Positions 9,813 to 18,931 are shown, numbered from the stretch's first letter. The stretch: DNA of 33,416 bases from Candidatus Absconditabacteria bacterium (GCA_028685875.1 JAQUDD010000009.1:1-33416); one strand, 5' to 3'. Notes: a model not told the origin generated them from the sequence alone. Numbers and translations are program-made.

Positions 9813-10470
9813 GTATTGATATAGCACTGCAAAATTACTTTATGGCGAATACAGTATAACTTTGAAGGTCAGACATTTAACCATTCATAAATCCAAATGA
9901 TTAGAAGCTGATTATGTTATCATTGATTATGTCAATCAGAATGCTCGCTATAATTTTCCAAGTAGTTTTGATGATGATCCTATTTTATGATTGGTTATTG
10001 AAGACGAAAAGAAGAGTTATCCATTTTCAGAAGAAAGAAGGCTTTTTTATGTAGGTATCACGAGAGGAAAAAATAAGGCTTTTCTTGTCTATAACAAAAA
10101 AAAGGAATCTCTCTTTTTAAAAGACTTATTATCATTAGATAAAAAAACGGTAAATCTTGTTGCCAATACCTCAGGAGGTTCTATGACATTGTTCTCTACA
10201 ACTAATGCTCCTAAATGTCCTCATTGTGGAGGAAAACTTGTTCTATCTCAATTTGATTCGACTTTTTCTGAATATTATTGCTCAAATTATAGAATGGGGT
10301 GTGAAACAAGATATTTTGAATTTAATTGAACTTTGCACAAAGCTCCAAATTGTCCCCAATCAAACTGTGAACTCATTATGAAGCTCAGGAGGAATTCAAG
10401 GACAGGAGAAGCCTTTTGGTGATGTTCTTCCTATCCTATCTGCTTAGGAACTAGACCATTTAGATTATAA
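9802..10470 (+). pseudogene. 3' remnant of UvrD/HelD-type helicase with zinc ribbons
   Basis: The frame is open from 9802 and carries only the C-terminal part of a superfamily I helicase: LTIHKSKGLEADYVII (motif V region) and EERRLFYVGITRGKNKAFLVY (motif VI). Two topoisomerase-like zinc ribbons follow (CPHCGGKL...YYC...GC and CPQSNCEL...FWGCSSYPIC). Walker A, Walker B and domain 2A motifs that should precede are absent, because the frame is closed by TAA at 9799-9801 and the previous gene lies there. A TTG at 9862 could start a shorter product. Four UGA codons sit at Gly positions, including SKG. I read it as a 5'-truncated helicase left at the island edge; a functional zinc-finger fragment cannot be excluded. 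Confidence 0.75.
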
Positions 10471-10533
10471 TTTTGCCTTACCTGTAAAGTATATTTTTAC
10501 TGATTTCTTCTTTTAGATTATTAGATTTGGAGA

Positions 10534-11730
10534 CTAGTGTACTAATTCATAGGTATCTTTCGCTATCATATATTCTTCATTGGTTGGAACTACGATTACG
10601 GTTACTTTACTTTCTGGTGTAGAGATTACCCTCTCCTCTCCTCTGAAATTATTCTTTTCTTCATCGAGTTTTACTCCAAGCCATTCTAGTTGATCGACAA
10701 TAAGTTTTCTTTCAACTGCTGAATTTTCTAGGGTACCAGCTGTTAAGACAATTACATTAACACCATTCATATATGCTGTATATGCTCCAATATATTTTAG
10801 AATTCTGTTGGTATACACCTTGATTACCTCAGTTTCTAGTTCTTTTCCTGCAACAAATCCCTCTTCAACCTCTCTGTGATCGCTAGAAATGTTATTCATC
10901 AATCCTAGGATTCCAGATTTTTTATTCATCATCGCATCTATTTCATTGATACTTAATCCTTCGTTCTTCATTAAGAAAGGTATAATGGCAGGGTCAATAT
11001 CTCCGCATCTGGTTCCCATCATCAGTCCTTCAAGAGGAGTAAATCCCATAGATGTATTTACTACATTCCCATTCTTGATAGCTGTGATGCTTCCTCAGTT
11101 TCCAACATGACAGGTAATAATCTTCGTATTTTTATATTCCTTTCCTAGAATTTCACAAGCTCTATGGCTGACATAGTCGTGAGAAGTTCCATGGAATCCA
11201 TATCTTCTGATTCCGAGTTTTTCATAATATTCACGAGGAATTGCATATAAGAAATGTTCAGGTTTCATTGTTTGATGGAACGCGGTATCAAATACTGCGA
11301 TATTGGGTACTTCAGGAAGCGTTTTTTCACATGCTTCAATCCCTATTAGATTTGCGGGGTTATGTAATGGTGCCAAGGGAATTAAATCTCTGATCGTATT
11401 CTTCACCTCATCGGTAATGAGTACTGAACTTTTGAATGCTTCTCCTCCATGTACTACTCTGTGTCCTACTGCATTAATTTCTTCAAGACTTGAGATAGCT
11501 CCTTGTTCAGGGCTTACCAATATCTCTAATATTTTTGTTAATGCTTCACTATGATCAGCCAAATTTCCGGGAAATTCTGATTTATTTCCTTGTCCATCTT
11601 TGTGTTTGATAAGTCCTCCATCAATTGCAATTCTTTCTGCATTTCCACTTGCGATTACCTCGTTATTATCTCGGTTGAACAGTTGGTATTTCAACGAAGA
11701 ACTTCCGGCGTTCAGTACTAAAATTTTCAT
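10534..11730 (-). CDS. ackA: Acetate kinase
   Basis: 398 aa, the normal length. Interconverts acetyl phosphate plus ADP with acetate plus ATP, a substrate-level ATP source in fermenting cells. Family motifs: ILVLNAGSSSLKYQLF at the N-terminus, HRVVHGGE, DTAFHQTM, RRYGFHGTSHDYVS, and GFTPLEGLMMGTRCGDIDP. One UGA falls at the conserved second Gly of the GNGGSI phosphate-binding loop. The start at ATG 11730 gives the canonical N-terminus; an in-frame ATG at 11745 adds five residues. It is divergent from hisS with a promoter for each in the gap. No phosphotransacetylase is adjacent. Confidence 0.97.
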
Positions 11731-11766
11731 CGTTTTTTCTTTCATAAAAATAAAATTACAGCTCTC

Positions 11767-11795
11767 TTTATACTAAAAGTATGAGAGAAAAGCAA
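11767..11795 (-). promoter_or_regulatory. Promoter of ackA
   Basis: On the minus strand TTGCTT (11795-11790), 17-base spacer, TATAAA (11772-11767), about 37 bases upstream of the ackA ATG. Confidence 0.6.
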
Positions 11796-11826
11796 TGAGA
11801 AATCAGACTTATTTCTTCTATAAGCC

Positions 11827-11854
11827 TTGCAATCTTCCTACAATCTTGTATATT
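11827..11854 (+). promoter_or_regulatory. Promoter of hisS
   Basis: TTGCAA (11827-11832), 16-base spacer, TATATT (11849-11854), about 30 bases before the hisS ATG. Confidence 0.5.
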
Positions 11855-11883
11855 TTCTTTGATTTATTTTGTTAGATGTATGT

Positions 11884-13200
11884 ATGGCACTCCGTCCAAG
11901 TGGTTTTGTAGAATATAGTCCTTCAGAACAGTTAAAATTTGACCAATTAGTAGAGATTATCAAGAGAAATTATGAGAGATTTTGATATACTCATATTCAT
12001 ACCCCCGCTGTGGAAGCGAATACTGTTCTTCTTTCTAAAAATGGGGAAGAGACCGGGAAGCAGATTTTTGGACTCTATGGATTAGCACAAGGAGCTGAGG
12101 ATTTAAAGGACTACTCTCTTCATTTTGATCTTACTGTGCCGTTTGCGAGATATGTATTAGATAGAGAGTCTGAACTTACGCTTCCTTTTAAGAGATATCA
12201 GATTCAACCTGTTCGACGTGGAGAGAGGGCTCAGAAAGGGAGATTTAGGGAGTTTTTTCAGTGTGATTTGGATGTAATTTGGAGAAAAGATTCTGGGAAA
12301 TCGTATTTGTTTTACGATGCAGAGGTGATTTTCAATTCTCTTCTTACTTTACAGGATATTTTGGAACAAATGGAAATTGATGATACTGTGGTGATGCATA
12401 TCAGTAATAGAAAGTTATTAGCAGGATTTTTGTTGTCCGTGGTTTCTCAGGACCAATTACCATCAGTTAGTAGCTTAATAGATAAATTTCATAAAATCTG
12501 ATTGGAAGGTTTTCTTTTGTCTTTACAAGATCTTGAATTGAGTATTGATCAAGCAAAAAAAATTGCTGATTTCGTGGGACATAAGGTGGATTTGGACTCT
12601 TTGGATGCAATTCTTAATCGATCTGAAAGTGCACTCTTTCAACAAGGAGTGTTAGAGCTTAAAGAAGTCTTAACTACTTTAAAACATTTGGAACAATGAT
12701 TTGGTAAGAAGGTTTCTTATCAAGTAGATTTTCAGATTGTTCGTGGGTTAGATTATTATACAGGGACGGTATTTGAAGCGACGCTCGAAGGAGATAAAAA
12801 ACTTGGATCTATTTATGGAGGAGGAAGTTATGAAAACTTGACGGGATATCTGGATCCTAAGAGGGATTTTTATGCGGGAGTTTGAGGATCAATAGGGATT
12901 ACGAGACTGCTCTCTAAGATTTTTGAAGAGAAATCCTTTTCTCAGAATACAGTTGTAGAATATTTGCTTGTTAACTTTCCCGAGACTGTAGAAGATATTT
13001 ATGCTGTGGCAGGAAGACTTGTTGCAGATGGGAAACATATTGAGCTCTATCCGACGGTTGATAAGCTTGGGAAACAGTTTGCTTATGCGGATAAAAAGGG
13101 AATCCCTTATGTGGTCGTTTTGGGACAGGGAGAAAAAGATCAAGGAATCTATAAGATTAAGGATATGAAGACAGGAGAAGAAGGGATTCATACCCTCTAA
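11884..13200 (+). CDS. hisS: Histidyl-tRNA synthetase
   Basis: 438 aa class II synthetase charging tRNA-His. Motif 2 is seen as RRGERAQKGRFREFFQCD. The HisRS signatures LVRGLDYYTGTVFEA-like (IVRGLDYYTGTVFEA) and YGGGSYENL are present, motif 3 is GVGGSIGITRL, and a C-terminal anticodon-binding domain covers about 355-438 (VEYLLVNF onward). Four Gly are UGA, among them the first Gly after GV in motif 3. Start ATG 11884; two other ATGs just upstream are out of frame. It is followed after 75 bases by galE, which has its own promoter. Confidence 0.96.
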
Positions 13201-13212
13201 TTTCATCTTGAT

Positions 13213-13240
13213 TTGACTTCCTTTTGCTAATAGATAGAAT
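13213..13240 (+). promoter_or_regulatory. Promoter of galE
   Basis: TTGACT (13213-13218), 16-base spacer, TAGAAT (13235-13240), 36 bases before the ATG. Confidence 0.5.
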
Positions 13241-13275
13241 TTACCTTTGTGAATTATTTACTTTCTTTGCAATGC

Positions 13276-14343
13276 ATGGAAACACAAAAAAAAATCCTTC
13301 TTACCGGAGGGCTTGGGTATATTGGTTCGCATACGGCGACGGTTTTTGCTGATGCAGGATATGATTTAATTATCATTGATAATCTTTCAAATTCTCATGA
13401 GGATACGCTTGAAGTTCTAAAAAAACTTTGTCCGAGTAAAATTAAATTCTATGATGCGGATCTAAGAAATTATGAGGATATTGAGAAGATTTTTGAAAAA
13501 CATGCATTAGAAATCTGATTTGTATTACACTTTGCAGCTAAGAAATCTGTGGGAGAGAGTTGTCAAGATCCCTTTCTCTATTATGATCATAATATTAATG
13601 GAAGTATTAACTTACTTCAAGCGATGGAAAAGACAGGAGTAAAGAATATTATTTTTTCTTCTAGTGCTACCGTATATGATTCAGAGAATATTCTTCCTCC
13701 TTTTACTGAGGGAGATCGTACGAGAACTATTAATCCTTATGGTACAACGAAACTGATGATTGAGCAATTGCTTAGAGATATGGTAATGCATAAGTGATTT
13801 AATGCGATTGCATTAAGGTATTTTAATCCTATAGGTGCTCACCCTTCTCATGAGATAGGAGAAAATCCTAAAGGAATCCCAACAAATTTGCTTCCATTTA
13901 TTCTAAGGGTAGTGGAAGGGAAGATTGATAAGTTAGAGGTTTTTGGTGATGATTATGATACTCCAGATGGAACTTGTATTAGAGACTATATTCATGTGAT
14001 GGATGTTGCTGAGGCTCATTTTGCGGCTGCACGTTATTTACACGAAAGAAATCTTGTTAATGAGACGAGTGATATGTATACCGCAGAGCCGATTTTTGAA
14101 ACTGTGAATGTAGGAACAGGATATGGGAAGTCCGTAGCGGAGATGATCGCTATTGTAGAGAATGTTGTAGATACAGAAGTTCCTCATGTTGTTGTGGGAC
14201 GTAGATCAGGAGATACTCCTGTTTCTTTAGCTAATCCATTAAAGGCTAAAAAGCTTTTTAACCGAGAGGCGAAAAGGACTATTATGCAGGCAGTAGAAGA
14301 TGCCCGAAACTATCTTCAAATTACTAAAAAAATATCTGAATAA
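13276..14343 (+). CDS. galE: UDP-glucose 4-epimerase
   Basis: 355 aa short-chain dehydrogenase/reductase that interconverts UDP-glucose and UDP-galactose with bound NAD. The NAD-binding GGLGYIGSH is at the N-terminus. The catalytic region has SSSATVY and YGTTK (Tyr/Lys pair), then ALRYFNPIGAH and RDYIHVMDVAEAH, all typical of GalE. Two UGA are read as Gly. I chose ATG 13276, which places the Rossmann fold at the usual position; a GTG at 13249 in frame is less likely. With the nucleotidyltransferase at 17749-18651 it suggests sugar-nucleotide supply for surface glycans. Confidence 0.93.
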
Positions 14344-14360
14344 TCTTCGTGAATTAGTAT

Positions 14361-14389
14361 AAAAAGAGACCTTTGTTACCTCTTTTTTT
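14361..14389. terminator. Bidirectional terminator between galE and smpB
   Basis: AAAAAGAG (14361-14368) pairs with CTCTTTTT (14380-14387) around an 11-base loop, with a T-run on either strand. It serves the convergent genes galE (plus) and smpB (minus). Confidence 0.7.
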
Positions 14390-14392
14390 GGT

Positions 14393-14863
14393 TTAGTATT
14401 GTTTTGCTTCTTTTCTCATTTCTTTCTCGATAGATTTTTCTTTGAGTAATTGCTTCTTCTCAATTTTCTTTTTGAGTCTTCCTAGTCAGATTTTTACTTT
14501 TATGAATCCTCCTCTGGCGATATATACTTCTAATGCTAGTGCGACCATCCCGGGTTTGTCTAGTTGTGCTGCTATTTTGCTAATTTCCTTTTTGTTGAGT
14601 AAGAGTTTTCTTTTCTTTTTTGCTTGATAGTTTGGTGCGAGAATGGGAGAGGTTTTCCCGTATAAAGGAATATCCATTCCGAGGATTCGTATTTCTGAAT
14701 TTTGGATGCTGATGATGGTATCTTGGATATTGATATGTCCACTTTTGATAGACTTTACTTCATGTCACTGCAAAATTATTCCTGCGACATAGTCATTGGA
14801 AATTTCGTAGTCAAAGTAGGCTCTTTTATTTTTTGTAACCAATTTCATTCTTATTTCGTTCAT
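14393..14863 (-). CDS. smpB: SsrA-binding protein SmpB
   Basis: 156 aa, normal length. SmpB delivers tmRNA to stalled ribosomes. Seen: KLVTKNKRAYFDYEI at the N-terminus, AGIILQGHEVKSIKSGHINI (the first Gly is UGA), MDIPLY, KKRKLLLNKKEI, and a Lys-rich C-terminal tail after VYIARGGFIKVKIGLGRLKKK (G by UGA). The tail normally enters the mRNA channel. The likely promoter leaves almost no leader. The partner tmRNA gene was not clearly identified in the window. Confidence 0.95.
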
Positions 14864-14872
14864 AAACACTGT

Positions 14873-14900
14873 TTTATATTAAAGCTTCCTTGTTTTTCAA
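14873..14900 (-). promoter_or_regulatory. Promoter of smpB, nearly leaderless
   Basis: On the minus strand TTGAAA (14900-14895), 16-base spacer, TATAAA (14878-14873). A start site 6-8 bases downstream falls within a few bases of ATG 14863, so the mRNA would be leaderless or almost so. Confidence 0.55.
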
Positions 14901-14987
14901 TTGATATTCTTTTGCGATGAGTTTTGCTTTTTTTTATGTTTTGATTTCTTATACTTTAACGCAGTTATCTTTATTCTTTCTTTTCTT

Positions 14988-15575
14988 ATGCATATTATTT
15001 CTGCAGAATTTATTACGAGTGCGGCAAAGCTTTCTCAGTGTCCTGAAGCTCAATATTCCGAATTTGCTTTTTTTGGGAGATCAAATGTGGGTAAGTCATC
15101 GCTTATCAATATGCTTACTCAGAGAAAAGAGTTAGCGAAGTTCTCGAATAAGCCAGGAAAAACCAGACTTTTCAATTTTTTCCTGATTAATAATGCTTGG
15201 ATGCTTGTTGATCTGCCAGGATATGGATATGCCAAAGCTTCAGATAGGGAGAAGACACAGTGGCTTGATTTAACGCAGGAGTTTTTGATGAAGAGAAATG
15301 CCTTGAAAAAGATATTCCTTTTGATTGATGCGAGTATTCCTCCTCAGAAGATTGATCTAGCGATGATTGAATCTTTTGTGGAAGAAAATATCGATTTTGC
15401 TTTGGTGTTTACCAAAAATGATAAATGATCTCAAAAAGAAAGAAGTAAAAATTTGAGGATTTTTAGGCAAGAATTACAAAAAATTACCAAAACTCCCCCA
15501 CTCCTCTTCTTTGTTTCAAATATCTCTTGAAAAGGTAGAGAAGAACTACTCTTTTATATTGAGTCTCTGGTATAA
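14988..15575 (+). CDS. ysxC: Ribosome-biogenesis GTPase YsxC/EngB
   Basis: 195 aa, typical size. Involved in 50S subunit assembly. G1 GRSNVGKSSLINML, G2-like GKTRLFNFF, G3 VDLPGYGYAKAS, G4 FTKNDK and the C-terminal SNISGKGREELL are all in order. Two UGA codons are read as Gly, the first directly after TKNDK, the second in the SGKG loop. ATG 14988 gives MHIISAEFITSA, matching the family start; the frame is open upstream but that part is Phe-rich junk. Divergent from smpB. Confidence 0.94.
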
Positions 15576-15612
15576 CTATATCTTAAATAGTATTTAATGT
15601 AAATATACTCTG

Positions 15613-15658
15613 AACCTCTTTTGCGAAGATGTGCTATCTCCTTGTTAGAGGTTTTTTT
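15613..15658 (+). terminator. Probable terminator after ysxC
   Basis: AACCTCT (15613-15619) pairs with AGAGGTT (15647-15653), followed by T7. The loop is long (27 bases), so strength is uncertain. Confidence 0.45.
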
Positions 15659-15680
15659 CTTTGTTTACTTGTTTTTTTGT

Positions 15681-15710
15681 TTGACTACCCTATAACCCTA
15701 TTTGTAAATA
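15681..15710 (+). promoter_or_regulatory. Possible promoter of the 15.7-16.0 kb transcript
   Basis: TTGACT (15681-15686), 18-base spacer, TAAATA (15705-15710). It would give a transcript of about 295 bases ending at the strong terminator at 15981-16011. Confidence 0.35.
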
Positions 15711-15779
15711 AAATTACAAAATAAAAAAATTACTGCTCAATGGAGCAAAAATCTTTTCTTTCTGTTTGCAGGAGGAGAA

Positions 15780-15953
15780 ATGCAATGTTGATTATCTGTA
15801 TTCGGAGATTGATATTGTGGCAAATGAAACTTTACCAAAGGGGAAGTTTGCACTTTAAAGACTAGGCTGCCATTTGAATTTTTTGGGTTTCTGTGAGTTA
15901 TATACAGCTATTTGCCTCTTGAGCCAGATATCTCTATACAGCTCATATGATAA
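15780..15953 (+). CDS. Possible 57-aa small protein
   Basis: An open frame under table 25 that starts at ATG 15780 right after GGAGGAGAA (15771-15779), a strong but very close ribosome site. The product begins MQCGLSVFGDGYCGKG and ends with a hydrophobic LPFEFFGFLGVIYSYLPL stretch. It uses 5-6 UGA Gly codons. No family recognised. It lies within the structured transcript, so either the ORF or the RNA may be incidental. Confidence 0.25.
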
Positions 15954-15980
15954 GAGCTAAGGCAGTCTAGGTGTACACCT

Positions 15981-16011
15981 AGACGGAACGGTTCGATTCC
16001 GTCTTTTTTTT
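15981..16011 (+). terminator. Strong intrinsic terminator
   Basis: AGACGGAA (15981-15988), loop CGGTTCGA, TTCCGTCT (15997-16004), then a T-run to 16011. Perfect 8-bp stem. The loop resembles a tRNA T-arm, but the U-run argues for a terminator. Confidence 0.8.
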
Positions 16012-16071
16012 AATTGGAAAAAATGTGTCTGTCTGAGCTTTTGCATTTTGTAATCACAGTTACTGTTAAAT

Positions 16072-16095
16072 AAAAAAACTGAGTTTATGGCTCAG
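16072..16095 (-). terminator. Terminator of dnaB
   Basis: On the minus strand CTGAG - CCATAAA - CTCAG is followed by T7 (plus-strand A-run 16072-16078). It lies 25 bases after the dnaB stop codon. Confidence 0.7.
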
Positions 16096-16119
16096 CATTT
16101 TTTTATTTTAATTGTTTTC

Positions 16120-17475
16120 TTAATAGGTTCCGTCAGTTCTTTCCTTCTTCTTTTCGATGAATTTCATGATTTCTTTCTGAAAGTGGAGTTCTACCTCTCC
16201 TACTGCTCCATTTCTATTTTTTCTGATACAGACATCGGTCGCACCTTTCTTATCGGTGTCTGGGTCATAGTAATCTTCTCTATGGAGCATTAATACTGAG
16301 TCTGCATCTTGTTCTATTGCTCCAGATTCCCTAAGATCGGAAAGCTGAGGTTTTTTGTCTACTCTTTGTTCTACGGCACGGGAGAGTTGAGAAAGAGCGA
16401 TAACGGGGACTTCAAGTTCTTTTGCGAGTTCTTTGAGCCCTCTGGAAATTTCCGAGATTTCTTGAACCCTATTTCCGACGAATGTTGTTGCATGCATCAA
16501 TTGGAGGTAATCAACAATTACAAGGTCGAGTGCTTTTTTTTCTATTTTTAGTTTTCTAAGCTTGGATTTTAAGATGGGAACGGTAAGTCCTCCTTTATCA
16601 TCAATAAAGATTTTTTGTCCATCGCTCAGTTTTTCCATTGCATCTCCCATTTTTGCAAAATCACTATTATCAAGATCTCCTTTGTTTATTTTATACATGG
16701 GAACGCTGGATACTTCCGACATAATTCTGTCTACGATAGCTTCTGAACTCATTTCCAGAGAAAAGATTGCGACAGTCTTTTTTTGTTGTAAGGCGATATT
16801 TGTGAGAAGATTAAGAGCAAAGGCAGTTTTACCCATTGAGGGCCTTGCTGCAACGATAATTAATTCTCCAGGCTTAAATCCTGTTAGCATTTCATCAATT
16901 TTTGAGTATCCAGAATTTACCTTTCTTTCATTGAATTTTTCAGGATTATCGACGATCTCCATATACTCCTCTATCCTTCCTTTTAGTATCTCATCGATTC
17001 CTTCGATCCCGTCTCCTATTTGGTTTTGTGTTAATTCAAAGATTTTTTTCTCAATATCATCAAAAATTTGAATGGCATCTTTTTGTTGATAGGCATCTCC
17101 TGTGATTTGTTGGCAGACTTTTAGGACTTGTCTGAGGAGGGATTTTTCTTTTACAATTTTGCTATACTCTACGCAAGGAGCGGTTGAGATAAGAAATCCT
17201 GAGAGTTCGTAGAGATAGTCTAGGCCTCCAATAGATTCCAGATTCCCGTTTTTTGAAAGCTGATCAGAGACGGTGATCACATCAATAGTCTTTGATGCTC
17301 CTCGGAGTTGATGAATGGCTTCGTAAATGAATCCGTGTTCTTTTTGGTAGAAATCTTTATGGGTAATCCCGTCTCCTTCAAAAATCCAGACCGTTTCTCT
17401 ATCCATAAGTGCTCAGGAGATGACTCCTTTTTCAGCTTCAATGTTGTGTGGTGGTAAGGTGTATTCGGTGACCAT
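16120..17475 (-). CDS. dnaB: Replicative DNA helicase DnaB
   Basis: 451 aa, normal size. Hexameric 5'-3' helicase of the replication fork. The N-terminal domain begins LPPHNIEAEKGVISGALMDRETV, with the single UGA at the Gly before ALM. The RecA-like domain has ARPSMGKTAFALNLL (Walker A), FSLEMS, DLVIVDYLQLM (Walker B) and ALSQLSRAVEQR, LSDLRESGAIEQDAD and IRKNRNGAVGEV. The start ATG 17475 restores the conserved N-terminus that lies upstream of the UGA. No intein is present. Confidence 0.97.
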
Positions 17476-17673
17476 GAAAGAAAGAGGAAGGGATTAAAAG
17501 TGAAAAAGAGGAAAAGTCTGAGGTAAGGTATACATGTTTTGAAAGATTCCTTTTCCTTTGATAAGGAAGGTATTTACCACATCTACGAGAATTGTTTTTG
17601 TATTATTGTAGATAAGATAAAGTTACGTTATTTTTGTATATAATCTTGTTTTTATTTCAAGAGATAATTAAAG

Positions 17674-17702
17674 AAAAACACTAGTTTCTACCTAGTGTTT
17701 TT
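17674..17702 (-). terminator. Terminator of the nucleotidyltransferase gene (bidirectional)
   Basis: AAAAACACTAG (17674-17684) pairs with CTAGTGTTTTT (17692-17702), a perfect 11-bp stem with a 7-base loop, T-run on both strands. It lies 47 bases after the minus-strand stop at 17749. The rest of 17476-17748 shows no gene. Confidence 0.8.
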
Positions 17703-17748
17703 AACATTTTTCTTCACATATTTTTCACATTTTGCAGTTGTTGTTTTT

Positions 17749-18651
17749 TTATTTCCATAAATTTCCTGGGTATTCTCCCTTTGAGATCAGCTTCTTGATA
17801 TTTTTTTTGGTTTCTTCTTTGTCTTCTGGATAGGTAACTCCAAATCGTTGAGCGGTTGTTGGGAGTACAAGAACCTCTCCTCCCTCTTGTGTCATTCGCT
17901 GAGAAAGTGCGACAGGCATTAAAAATTCTGTTGTGGGATGATTTATATTTTCTTCTAGGAATTCTACAAAGTATTTTTGGAAAAAGGGAATAATCTCTGG
18001 TGTGAAGCCCATCATATTCATTGAGCAGAGATCATCATTATTGAGTTCTTCTGTTCCTCCATCAGCTGCTTCAAAAAGAATTTTATCTCCAGATGGATAG
18101 ATTTTCTTAATTTCGGTAACTTTGATAAGTTTTCCGTGATCGTCTAGACTACAAACTCCTCTAGAAACCGTTCCGTGTTTTGAAAGCACCTCAGACAGTT
18201 GATACCCTACAATTGAGCATTTACCAACATTCTCTGGATTTTTTAGAAAATTTGCGAGTGTCTTATAACTTTGTTCTCCATAAAAATCATCGGCATTAAT
18301 TACCGCAAATGGTTCGTTGATATACGTTGTTGCAGCGAGTATTGCGTGTCCTGTTCCTCGGGGTTTTTCTCTTGTTTCGGGAAGTTTAAATCCTTCCGGA
18401 AGGGCATTTTTTTCTTGATATGCGTATTCTACTTTAATTTTTCCATTTAATTTATTTCCGATACGATCTTTGAATTCTTCTGCAAAGTCTTGTCTAATAA
18501 CAAAAATTACTTTATTAAATCCTGCTTTTATTGCATCATAGATGGAATATTCCATCAAGATTTCTTCATTGGGTCAGAATCCATCAAGTTGTTTGAGTCT
18601 CCCGTATCTGCTTCCCATTCCTGCTGCTAAAATCACAAGTGTTAGATTCAT
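17749..18651 (-). CDS. Sugar-phosphate nucleotidyltransferase family protein
   Basis: 300 aa. The N-terminal NTP-transferase signature is LVILAAGMGSRYGRLKQLDGFG (last Gly UGA), followed by EEILMEYSIYDAIKAGF. A NADDFYGEQ block (metal-binding Asp) lies at about residue 112. The family moves a nucleotide to a sugar phosphate or similar acceptor; this subgroup is often simply annotated nucleotidyltransferase, and the substrate cannot be read from sequence. One UGA. ATG 18651 puts the signature at the N-terminus. It may supply the UDP-sugar pool used by GalE, though it is not next to galE. Confidence 0.85.
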
Positions 18652-18771
18652 AGTATCATGAGAGAGAATATAAAAATCTGACTTCTCTTTCTTTATAGGA
18701 GTTGCCTGGAATTTAGCAAGAGAATCTTTATGTTTTTTGCTTGTATTTCTCTCTTTTTTTATAATGTACAC

Positions 18772-18802
18772 TTGTCTACCAGACAAAAACACCTCATATA
18801 GT
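18772..18802 (+). promoter_or_regulatory. Possible promoter of the 18.83-kb leader RNA
   Basis: TTGTCT (18772-18777), 19-base spacer, TATAGT (18797-18802). Spacing is slightly long; a transcript would start near 18809, just ahead of the leader structure. Confidence 0.35.
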
Positions 18803-18832
18803 ATGCACGAAAGTAGCTACTTCAAAAAAATT

Positions 18833-18931
18833 ATACGATAAAGTTAGACACATAGCCTAACTCTTAAAATCGTATGATTTCTTTGAGGTTGTTGTTTGGT
18901 AGACACATTTGTAGGTTATGTGTCTTTTTTT
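18833..18931 (+). promoter_or_regulatory. Structured leader with terminator / antiterminator pairing
   Basis: ATACGAT (18833-18839) pairs with ATCGTAT (18869-18875), enclosing GTTAG (18843-18847) / CTAAC (18857-18861). An intrinsic terminator follows: AGACACAT (18901-18908) with ATGTGTCT (18918-18925) and a T-run. The 9-mer TAGACACAT occurs twice (18845-18853 and 18900-18908), and AGACACATA (18846-18854) can pair with TATGTGTCT (18917-18925). So the first copy can compete with the second for the same 3' strand, the logic of an attenuator or riboswitch. It ends 21 bases before the SemiSWEET-like gene. No known riboswitch class recognised. Confidence 0.55.

Larger units (their letters stand above)
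15716..16011 (+). ncRNA. Candidate structured RNA of unknown family
   Basis: Between ysxC and dnaB there is a promoter-like site, about 295 bases with strong base pairing, and an intrinsic terminator. CTAGGCTGCC (15862-15871) pairs over 10 bp with GGCAGTCTAG (15961-15970), enclosing smaller hairpins (AGCTC/GAGCT near 15940-15958, CTGT/ACAG). The 3' arm overlaps the palindrome TCTAGGTG/TACACCTAGA (15966-15983), so two folds compete. A tmRNA-like reading frame ANETLPKGKFAL-stop (15820-15858) and the GGTTCGATTCC at the 3' end recall tmRNA, but the 5' GGATTCGAC motif and an acceptor stem are not visible. SRP and 6S consensus features were also not seen. Either an unusual tmRNA, another sRNA or the mRNA of a small protein. 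Confidence 0.4.

Noticed and set aside
15820-16011. Firm tmRNA call
   Set aside because: Tag-like frame and T-arm-like loop exist, but no 5' GGATTCGAC, no acceptor pairing, and the 3' loop is better explained as a terminator with a U-run. Kept only as a hypothesis.
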